This document shows, piece by piece, positions 47,501 to 59,500 of a stretch of DNA of 64,000 bases. Location: contig OX375879.1 of assembly GCA_947359465.1 (NCBI GenBank), positions 120,606,557 to 120,670,556 of the forward strand, read 5' to 3'. Position 1 is the first letter of the stretch. The number at the start of each line of letters is the position of its first letter. The translations under genes and the position numbers were made by a program. The DNA comes from Metellina segmentata (Eukaryota; Arthropoda; Arachnida; Araneae; Tetragnathidae). Under the pieces are notes generated by a model, which ran no database searches, was not told where the DNA came from, and worked only from the letters and a program-made list of their open reading frames with translations.

Positions 47501-50500
47501 AAACTTAATCTCAGTCCAAATTATGACGGTTAATTCGAATATGTATCGTATAGTATGGTTGTGTTAATATGTATGATAAGTTCATGGTTATGTTAATATG
47601 TATGTGTGTGTGATATGTTCATAGTTATGTTAATATGTATGATACTTTCATGGTTATGTTAATATGTATGATATGATCATGGTTATGTTCATTGGTCTCT
47701 CTGGATAGAAAAATAACAGTAAGGGATCTAAACGTATTTTGTATTCCTTGTAAATATACGAAACAAATTTTTAGTTATTCAGTGTCATTTATCAAGAGCT
47801 GATGTTTATGCTGATGGGTCTTAACGAATTTGAAAAGTAAAAGTGGCTTATTTCAGACGATCAGGAGTGCTTTTTTTCAGACGAGACTCTGAAAGTATAG
47901 TTCAAAATATTTTTCTAAAATCAAAAAAATATTTTGGAAGTATCTTATTGGAGTTGAAGATTGATTTTAGAAAATACTCTTCTGAAATAAAAGAAATGTG
48001 TAAAATTTAAATTTAAAGTGTTCAAGTGATCGTGGTAATAACTGTATTTTGTTTTGCAGTCTAGAAACGATTTCCTTCAGCTGCTGATGGACACGGCTAA
48101 AGAAGTCTCCGAAGAGGAGAAATGGGAGACAGAAGATAAGAATGACATCGCAACCAATTATGGAGAAGATAATATTGAACAACTGATTATGAAATCTGTC
48201 ACGTCCAAACGTAAGCTACCTTGACGAAGACACATCTATAAAGATTGCTAGGGCCGCGGTATCCCAGTTGGAAAGAGCAAGGTTGCGAGTTAGAGAATAG
48301 GTCCACCCAACAACTGTCGTGTACACGGGGCTGGTGCATGTTAAATATGTCGTGGTCTCAATTGTCCTCACGTTGGCATGGTGTGGAAGTTTAGAGAGTG
48401 GGGTGCCAGCTCAGGTGTGACGTCATCTGACCGTTTTTCAAAATGACGAGGTGTTTTCCTCGGTTCGTTCCTTCGTCATTTGACCGTGCTTCAGAGTTAC
48501 GTGAGTTACGTTGTCCTAAAACCTTTACCTTCGTGTTTGATTCCGGACCGTAGTCAATAGCGCATTGTGGTGTTCCAGTTCAATGTTAATTGGAAATACT
48601 GCATTACTTTCAATGACGGAAAATCCTTTAAGTGGTCACTACGAGATATCTCGTGCAATAAGATCTGACCCATTTTGACAATGACGAGATATCTCGACGA
48701 GACAAAACTGCCCTGCAACTCCAAGATGAATGTAAATATGAGAAGGTAGGTATTTTTTATCAACGTCGTACTGAAGCAACACGACGGGCTATTGACGACT
48801 GACCTGGATCAATTCCCCAATGGAAAGATCCGAGGAGAACACCACGTCATTTTGAACCATGCTCAGATGACGATGCAACACCTGAGCTGGCACCCCACTC
48901 CCCAAACTTCCACACCACCCACAGATTTAAGGTGCACCAGCCGCCTCTACACCATACGCTTTCAAACATCCATGCACTGATCCGGATTCAAACCAGGAAC
49001 CTTCCCCATCTAGAGGCTAACACCTTAACCACCAGACCGTTGGTCGGCTCGGGAAATAAAACCCTCGTAGGGTTTTAACGCAAGCATTGAGCTTTCATAA
49101 TTCAAGCATTCTACTAAATAGTGGTCAACGTGTAAATTTTCGAAAATGACTTTTTATTGGTCAATGCTCTACGTAGCAGAAGTCATCGATTACTGCAGTT
49201 AATTTCCTAGGGAACTAGTATATGGGAGTCTGGGTCAGCATCTAAAACGGTCAGTGGTCTACGTGTCAATTACTACCGGACCCACTACCAACCTCATGTT
49301 TCTTGTGGTTTGGTCCTCACTTTTTACATTAATACTCTGAAACGGAGAACTTTTCAAGATAAACTAATAAAAACCATTAATAAAATTAAAAACTGGATAA
49401 AAAAAATGGTCGCGCGATAGCAGGAAATTAATAATAAATAAAATACGATAAAAATTATGGTGTTAATAGAGAGTTCCAAAGACATATTCAAATAAGATAT
49501 ATCTTATTTCAATAAATCAACCAATCGTGTATTATTGAATGAAAGGTTTTCTTTTAATTCTCCTGCCGTTGTCACGACGAGGTATCTTGTTATAAGCAAA
49601 CCTGACCAGATCGTCATCTCAGCGTCATAAAAAAAAACGGCCGGGGCTGTGTTCAGACACAGCGGCTAGGTTTGAGGTAGGGACAGCAATCCTATTCGGC
49701 ATCATTTGGCTACCTACTGGATCCAGCAACAGCTATCAAATCCGGTCCGCATCCAATAAACCTGAATTTTTAAAATTAAATAATCGATTTTATAGTTTTC
49801 AGTCATCAGTTTGGAGAATTCTAACAAAAGTAATAAATTACATTATCAGTAATATTTTTTTAATAAAGAGGAATTAGAAAAGCAATTTCTGCAATAAAAT
49901 GAAGACTATTGCAAAAAGACAAACTTTAGAAAAGAAATAGATTTTGAGAAAGTAATGACCTCATATATGAAATGGAGTCAAAGGAAAATATTTGTCTCTT
50001 ATGTACGACTTACTTAATGACGGTTAAACCAACTAGTGTCGAAGCTGAGAGGGCCTTTTCTCGGCCGCTGGTTTTATTTGCACTTCATTGAGAAGTAGGT
50101 TAGGGGATGACACAATTAATACGATTTGTTTCCTTAGATCGTTCTTTCAAACTCAAAAGTGATTTTCATTACTATATAACTTCGATTTAAGCAATTAATA
50201 AAAAATAAGAGTTCCCTTGTTTGTTATATTGACAAAAACTGTCAAAGATTAGATTTTTATGTTAACATGAGACATGGTTATGTACAATTTATATGTACAT
50301 CGATATTAGAGATAGAGACTACTTAATTTTAAATAAATAGAAAAGTACTACGTATGAAACAAACTGATGGTTTTTGGTTTGGGAACTAGACTGTTCATAA
50401 TGAATCGTTTAATACTTACTACTAGTAGTTACTATCGTTAAATGTTAATGATTGATTTCCTACCTATGGATAATTATTAATAAAGTTGATTCTCTAATGC

Positions 50501-53500
50501 TAAAATAAAGGTTTTGTTCGTCAATTTGGAATAATATCCTTTTTACCTACTTTCACTCAGCGGATTTTGGAAAAATACATACTGGTTAGATAGACGTATT
50601 AACAAAGATCCGATTGTATCCGGCCGGATTGCCATGTAGTGAATGAAAGTGAAAGAAATTAGGACTAGACTGTTTTAATAACTCACACATCACATGTTCA
50701 TTGCTCCGCATATATATAACAATAGGTGCACTCGCTGTTGAAGGCTGTGGCTTCTTACCTACCTCTATAGGTTTAACTCTGTCATTCGATAATAAAACGT
50801 TTATGTTGCCTTATTATGCTACTTGCGTTAAACTGAACGGTGCAGGTACTTGACGCACTCGCATCCGGCATTTGTTCATTTTGAAGGCAAGACTACTATA
50901 CTTTTAAGAACCTCCTCCGAGTCCGTTGACGCTCAGCATCGGATGTCCGGATCTTGGGATTCCCACCTCTCGATCTTTCTTCCAGTTGACGTTTTCTACT
51001 ATTCTTCTGGTGTTTATTATGCATATATTGGGACATTTTGAAATGTTTGCGATTTTCCACACTTCGAAGTTCAATACCTGAACGAGTATTAAGTACTTAG
51101 GTTTTATTTCTATAATAATTTATTAAAGAGACGATACAAATTACAGCTCAAACGTCTTGCTCACACAGAGGAGGCCGAATCTAGACTAAATTAATATGAG
51201 CGGTTGTGTGCATTTTCGTGATTCAACTTTGCACCGCGATTGCATCTGCTGACGTCGTCAGCGTAGGATCCATGAGCATTTATAAGATTATTTGCTTGAT
51301 TCTCTTTTAAATGAAATATTGTTCATTAATCGTTCATTTCTTAAATATTGTTCATTCATTGTATCGTTTATATTTTTCAAGTTATTAAATTTCTTGCAGT
51401 TATGCTTTTTTGTGACACTCAAATATTAAGCGTGGTACCTCAGTTTTGAAAGCTAAGTTTCTACGTCAAAAAACAGGAAAACATAAGCTATTTCTTTTCT
51501 GTCTTCAAACCCATGTGTAGCCATGCAAATTGGCATACATATAGTCCTAAAAGTGATCCTCGAAGCCCCAATTTTAAAATCTAAAGTTTGCTTTTCTGCA
51601 ATAATTGGACTAGGATAAGGAAACACGTTTTACAGAGTTTGTGTATGAGTTAATCCTTCTTTGCATGATTTTTTTCTTTATTGGTGAAATAAATCAAGGT
51701 GATATAATTCATGTTCAAAATTAAAAGAAAAATGGTTAAAAAAATATTAGCATATATTTATAGTATAAATTTAGCAAAAAACAATATGATGGTATCATGT
51801 GGTATTTTTTAAATTAAACGCAAACTTTTTCAGAAATTGTTCTAAAAATAACAGAAACACATGTTGCAAACCTTTCTTCCACTCATTTTCACTTTTTTTT
51901 AGCAATAGAAACTCAAATATAATAAAACAAAATTAAAAACGAAATCATACGTTTATTGCAACTACAACAAACAGCGGAATGACAACTTCAAGCTCGTTTT
52001 ACTGATAGTGACACTTGCTTATTTTTGATTTCCAATGTTTTTTTTATGCAATGGACATTAAAAAGGTATCCAGACACGATCAACTTAAAGTGAACTTGTT
52101 CTTTTATATAATTTTTGGGCATTCAATGTTATGATGGAAATTTCCGCCATTATGCAAAGAAGGGTTAAAACAGGGAAATATCGCGATCATACTTTAGCTG
52201 TCGCAGTAGAAAACACGTTCTACGGGGTTTGTGTATTTGAGTTAACTTGGGGAAATGTCGCGGTCATATTTGAAATCCGAGGAACGCCGGGTTATACAGC
52301 TAGTGTTAATAAATAAATTCTCAAAAAGATATGTCTGATTCTACTGGACCTAAGTTGTCCACAGTACCTCTCACCCTAGAATTATGCCAAATTAAGGTAC
52401 TCTTATTCTGGTAAAAATATTTTTTTTTAAACATCATAGTTAATTTATTTCATTGCAGACCTTTCCATGGAAGAACTGGTAGGACAGTGCGTGCTATTCT
52501 TCCTTGCCGGATATCATACGACAGCTGCAACTATGGCCTTCACAACGTACAATATCGCCTTGTATCCGGAGGTCCAGGACAAATTAAGGAAAGAAGTGGA
52601 CGAGGTTCTGAAAGAAAACAACGTAAGTTTTCCTTTTCTCACTTATATAACAAAAGCAAGACGTTGCCTGTGACAGCTATATTCGTGGGGTCAGGTGCGT
52701 TTCAAAATTTTGCTCCAAAATTTTGCACGGACAACGCCATATTGCCTTTTATCCAATAGGCTACGAATTCGTATGGGAATTCATAGCAATCACTGGGGGG
52801 TTAGAGAGCACGAAATGAACTGTCGCGGGCAACGCCGTGCTGGCGTTGCCCGTGACAGTTCTTTTTGTCAGCTCGGCGTTGCCCGTCACAGTTCTTTTGT
52901 GGGGTCAATTGTGACCATTGCTTGCAAACACTTACTGCGCATTCCCATTTGGTTTGCTTGGCAAATCAATACCTCATGCAACGCCGTGAAGGTCTCAAAG
53001 TGGCTAGTAATAAATAAATGCCAATAAATGAATTAAAAATATTTTAGATTAAAATTTAAAAATCGGGCTGGACATATTATATTTTACTGATGCTGAAAAC
53101 ATTAAAAAGAAAGAAAAAAAAAATTAACTTGAGGCCCACCTTTGCGCGACTTGACACATGACACGGGTTACGAGTAAAAAATTATTTATTTAAAAAAAAT
53201 CATATTTAAGGTATAGACCTGTTTTAAAATGTTCTGCAGATGTTAAATCCTTTGAAATTTTTACTATTCGTATGGGAACTTTCTTTAACGATCTCGAAAA
53301 TAAAAATCCTCAGCTAGTCTTTGCCCGGGACAAAGTTAAATCGCTAGCAAGGAAATTATACTAATCAACAGCGTAAATCAAAACACGCTGGAATCGGAAA
53401 ATGTGGCAAGGTTCCAAATGCATTAAGACGAAAAACAGAGAACCTGTCCTTTCTTCAATGTGATGTCAGTGGTCGAAAATCGCAATATTCTTTCCTTTCT

Positions 53501-56500
53501 TCAATCGAGGTAGCCTTCACCGAGAGAAGAAAGAAAGGTGAAAAAACTAATAAATTAATAAAAAAAAATCTAGATTATATTTTAAAATTCGGGTCGGACA
53601 TAAAAATCGCAAAAAAATTAGGACAAATTAATTATTTTCAAGTGCCATAGATTCTTCAGGACATTGCTTGCAGAACACAGAGACACACTTCTTTTTATAA
53701 TAGTTGAGATGGCTCTCCCGATTTGACTGTCTTTCATTCGGGGGGCAGCCCTGTTGGTAGAGTAGTGGTAAACAGGTAGGTAAGTAGTTACCGTCCCACT
53801 GGAACAACACAGTAGTCTATTGGCTTGCCCAGGAACAATATTCAAGCGAAAGATGGGAGGACAATGCCACGAAATTTTGAACCGACGGGGTCATCGCCTC
53901 AGCTGGCACTCCACTCTCCAAATTTCTACACCATGCCAACGAGAGGCTTGCAATTGATAATTTTCTACTCTTCCAAACGTTTATATGTGAGAGGAAGTTC
54001 CACTGTCAGGCATCATCTCTAGTTTGTTATTAAATCCTACCCTCCTTACCTTACTCGTTGGATCTACTTCGCCATGAAATCCGACCATACTTTTACTTCG
54101 TCCTTTCTTTATCGGGATAGCCCGGTCGGAAGAATGGCGAATTGGTAATCGGAGGGTCGCGATTTCGAAACTCGATCAGCTGAAGACCGTCGTGTACGAA
54201 GGGACTGATGCACGTTAAAACTGTCGTGTCAACCGAATTTCTTCACACTGTCGTGAAATGAAAATTTTGCTTAGTGCGGTGCCAGCTCAGATGTTAAACT
54301 CGTCATAACTCCGTGGTTTCAAAATGATGAGATGTTGACCTTGGATCTTTCCCTTCAGGATTGATCCCGAGCAATTGCTCCAGAGCGACATAAATCCAGC
54401 TACCTACTTACTTGTATGAATTTTAAAAAAATTGGAAAGGTAGGAGTAAATTTTGTGTTACTTGGCCCTTGTATAAAATAACCAATCATCGTAATGCAGG
54501 AGTTTTGTAGACTACTTAACGTGTGTCTCTGGGTTCCAATCGAACGTATTTCAGTGAAGAATTTATCTCCTTATCTACCTATCTGCCTATTTTCTTTTCG
54601 AACCAACTAAATTCTTTCATCGTAATGCTTTAGTGCAACTATACTCACTTTCGTTCCTGTCTTTTTTTTTTTTTTTTAAATCTTAAACTGTTTCTCTTCT
54701 TTTAGGGTGAGATGACGTACGAAGCCATTCAGAGCATGAAATATCTCGATAACGTTATCTCCGAAACTTTGCGTATGCATTCGCCAGCAGTCAGGTATGA
54801 TGTATTTCTATGAGTGGAGAGTGATGGCTCGGCTTTTGAACTGCATCCAAATGAAACAATTCTTTGTAAACACTTTAAATGATAAGAAATGCAATAAAAG
54901 TGCGGAAGTACCGCTTGCTCATTGCTAAGAAGGCCCTTCTCTGTCTCTCTCTCCCTCTCTCCTCTTCTCCCTCACTCTCTCTCACTATCTTCCTCTCGCA
55001 CTCTCTCTCCTCCTCCCTCCCACTCTCTTACTCTCTCTATCTTTCTCTCTCTTACTATCTCACTCTTCCTCTTACTATCTCTCACTCTCTCTTGCTCTAC
55101 CTTACTCTCTTACTTTCTCTTACTCTCTCACTCTCTCTTCCTCTCTCACTCTCTCTTCCTCACTCACTCTCTTCCTCACTCTCACTTTCTCTTCCTCACT
55201 CTCACTATCTCGTCCTCACTCTCTCTTTCTCTCTCTCTTCTTCGCTCTCTTCCTCACTCTCTTCCTCTCTCCTCCTCCTTTCTCTCACCGGCGTTTTCCG
55301 CCTGATTCTCACACCCGAGTTCACCCACCAACACTGCTACCTGTGAAAGACAACTAAAAAACGGATGATGCGAATCCTGTTGGTTGTCCCGACGAAGTAT
55401 TTCGTCATTAGCGAAACTGATCAGATCGCTATGGACGGGTTATCTCGTTTCTAAGGTGGATAACAACTCACCAGGTCGTGATCTCGTCATCTCAAAAAAA
55501 AAATCTGCAATATCATGATGACGAGTTATCTCACCATGAGCAAAATTCGCTTGATCTTGATAAACGAGATATCTCGTCGCAATAACTTGGAAGGTTAACT
55601 GTAACAATTTTGGATGAGGCTTGTAGTTAAAAATCGAATTTTTATGCCAAATAAAAATCACATATTCTAAAGACTTATACTATTTTTAGTCTACCGAGAG
55701 ATTTAAGCACATGAATTACCGAACAATGATTCGAGACCCTCGAACACATGCGGGTACCTGGGTACAAAATATCAGACCGCCTGACATTTTCTGTTGTCCA
55801 CGAAGAGATCGAGCGGCAGGATGACTTGACAGACCGAGTCAGATATAACAGAGAGAGACGCACGGGAAGAGGTGCCATACTGTCACACACGACGATCCCT
55901 TAATAGCTCATATACCACCCTATCCGTTGTAATTGGACTTATTTAATAGTAAAAAACATCTCCTCTCTACCAACAAATAAGAGCTCTACATACACTGTAT
56001 GGACAAACGTATTTGGACACTGCGTGTTTTTCAGAAAAAGTGCTTTATTATTCTATTTAGTAACGGATAGGCCCTCCTTTTGCTTGTATTGCAGCCGCAA
56101 CACGTCGAGGCACCTACTTTCTACAATGCCTCTGAAGTCTGGGCAGGAATAGATCGCAATGCCTCTTGCAAGGCTGCGAGAAGATTGTTGTGAAGATAGG
56201 CGTGGCGGTGTCGTACGCGTCGCTCCAGTTTGTCCCACAAAGGCTCGATCGGATTGAGATCGGGAGATTGAACAGGCCAGTCTAGTAATTTCCACTCATT
56301 TTCGGAAAACCAGTCCAGCACACGTTTTGCAGTATAACAGGGCGCTTGATCCCATTGGAAGAAACAGCCATCATCGCCTTAGTATTAACATAGTGTATTC
56401 AAGGCCGACTGATCCAGAAGGTCGAGGTCAGCGTTCGTGGTACCAGTTACATAAAGCAATGGGCCGAGTCCTAACCAGGAAAACAACTCCACTCTAAGAT

Positions 56501-59500
56501 GGATCTTCCAACGAATTTCTGTAGTGTCCAAATACTTTTGTCCATATAGTGTACATTGCATGAAATTGCAGTTGGCACCTTGGCTTCCTTTTGACGCATT
56601 ACAACTGCGCATGCTCGCGTCTACTGTGATATACGCTCTCCTGTTAAAGTACTTAATACGCACTTCGTATTGAACTCTTGTTATTCTCTTTCGCTTCATG
56701 CACTCCTTTTCTTCGGGGACCGCGGTATCCCGGTTGAAAGAGTACCAAATAAGCAACCTACAGGTTCCGGTATAGTGGTTAAGGTGTTAGCTTCTAGATC
56801 GGAAGGTTCATGGTTCGAATCCGGGTTCGGGAATGGATGTTTGTAAGCGTATGGTGTAGAGGCGGCTGGTGCACCTTAAATCTGTCGTGGCCAAAAGTCC
56901 TCACGTTGGGTTGGTGTGGAAGTTTGGAGAGTGGTGTGCCAGCTCAGGTGTTGCTTCGTTATCTGACCGTGGTTCAAAATGACGAGGTGTTGTCCTCGGA
57001 TCTTTCTCTTAAGGGACTGATCCCGGACCGTCGTCAATAGCCCGTTGTGTTGCTCAAGTACGACGTTAGCTAAAATTACCAAATTACCAAAAAACCTGCA
57101 GGTTACGAGTGGTGTATGTTAAATCCGTCGTAGTCTTAAATGTTCCCACGTTAGCGTGGTGTTGAAATTTGGAGAGTGTAGTGTCAACTCCGGTTTTGCA
57201 CGACATTCAAAATTACGTGTTGTCCTCGAATCTTTCCCTGGATTGATCCAACGGCACCAATTGCCCATTGTGTTCCTCCTGTGCTACTTAAATTGAAATA
57301 CCTACTAACCATTTACCAACAAATAAGAGTTCTACATATATTGCATTCGATTGTTGTTGGTTCCTTGTCTCTCTTTCGGTACATTTCAACTGTGCATGAT
57401 TGCGTATCTAAGAAATGCTCTCCTTTATACATAGTTAAAGTATTCGAACACTTTAGAGCTGCTTTTTTTTAATGTGGTATAAAAAGATTTTAATGATATT
57501 TTAATGGTAAGTGTTATTCAACAATAGCATTACGCTAAAAATATTTTAAATACATATTAATACTTATGTAAAAATGATAATTATGTATTAAACTTTGAAG
57601 AAATTTGTCAAAAACTTCAAATGTGCTACACGAAAACCTATTCAATCGATTTGAAAAATGATTCTACCCAAATAAACTACATGCATTTTTCTGGAGAATG
57701 AACTAAAACAAAAATATATTAAAATAAAGAAAAAATTTACTAGCGATCGAAAAATGAATTCAAGATTTTTATTAGATTTACAATGCTATTTCTTAAATAA
57801 ACGGTCATCATTTAAAAACTTTTCAACTCAGAATAATTATTCGTTTTCACATTCCCTAGAAAACATTATAAAAGAACAAGTTCTCAAAGTTTTACGACAT
57901 CCATCAATAACTTTTTATGTTTTACATTTGAAGTGAAGAAATAACGCGTAAATGTTAATTTAGAATAAAAATAGTTCGAAGTGTATCGTATGCTTTCTTG
58001 CTTTTACCGTTTGTGTAAACAATTTTATTCTTCACTTATTTTTAAAAAATATGGTCACACTATTTACAAAAGAGAAACTATTTAAACATTTGAGAAAACT
58101 TTCAAAAATGATAGTTACAAAAAAAAGTACATTTTAAATTGAAATTTTGAAATGTTTTTGGTCTTTTTCCCGAGTTTTCCATACCAACTTCCGGTCCCCC
58201 CCCCCTCGATTCAAATCTTAATATCTCTGTAACTAATTGACTTAGACAAAATATTTGAATATATTTTGAAAAATCAAATAAATACTCTATCAAATAAAAA
58301 CAAAAAGTGTTTTGGAATTTCGGTCAAAAATGACATTTTTAACGTGTTCGGATACCTTAATACGCACTTGGTATTCATTTTCTTTTGTTGGGAACTATGT
58401 TCCGATTTGCAAGTAAAGTACATTAGCCTTTAATTGGTTTATTTGCTCTAAGCCAAAACAATTGTATTTTAAAAAACTTCCTGCTTTATCGAAAGTGTAT
58501 GTGTATTTTTCTTTCTCAGGTTAGAGAGGGAGGCCGTTGCCGACTATGAATTGGGTGACACCGGAATCACCATTCCCAAAGGAATGATGGTCACCGTTCC
58601 AGTCTATGCGATGCACAGAGACGCTGATTTCTATCCCGATCCAGAAATGTTTGATCCAGATAGGTAAACTTCTATCACACCTAAAACTTGGAATTATTGT
58701 TTTGCCTAGTACGTCTTCGCAGAAAATTTCAAATAGTATAATTATTAAAATTTGTGTTATTTTTTTTAACGAATTTCCATTGATTTTTTGGGGTCACGGT
58801 GGACCGGCTGAAAGAGTAGAGGATTAGCAACCGGAGGGTGAAGTGTTCGATGCTAGATACCACCAAATGTACGTGGGGGATGGTACACTATGAATCTTTC
58901 GTGGCCTCAATTGCCCTCACATAGGCGTGGTGTGGATGTTTGGAGAGAGGGAGACCAGCTCAGGTGTGACCTCGTCATCGGACCGTAGTTCAAAATGACG
59001 TGGTGCTGTCCTCGGTCCTTTCCCTTCGGGATTTATAGCTTACCGTCGCCTCGAACCCATTATGTTGCTCCAGTGTGACGTTAATTCCAATGCATGCCTA
59101 CATTTATTTTTCGTGCTAATGCTCGTCCAAATGAGGTAGGCAGGTAGTTGAATTAACGTCGCACTGGAGCGACTTTCGATTGCTATTGACGACGGTCCGG
59201 GATCAATCCATAAGAGCGTTCTCTTCGGGATGACATTACGTTCTACTCGAATCCCGAAGGGAAAGATCCGAGGACAGTACCACGTCATATCAGAATAGGG
59301 ACAATACCTCGTCATTTTGAACCACTGTCAAAATGCTAGGTCAACACCTGAGTCTCCAAATTTCCACACCACGCCAACATAGGACTTTTGAGACCACGAC
59401 AGATTTAACGTGCCCCTACGTACACGACGTTGTAGGGTTGGATCGAGTTTCGAACTCGCAATACTCCGATTGCTAATCCTGAGCTGTTTCAAAAGTATTA

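Noticed and set aside
54879..55346. 155-codon and 127-codon Ser/Leu-rich frames
   Set aside because: They read through a CT-rich simple repeat in an intron; low complexity, not protein.
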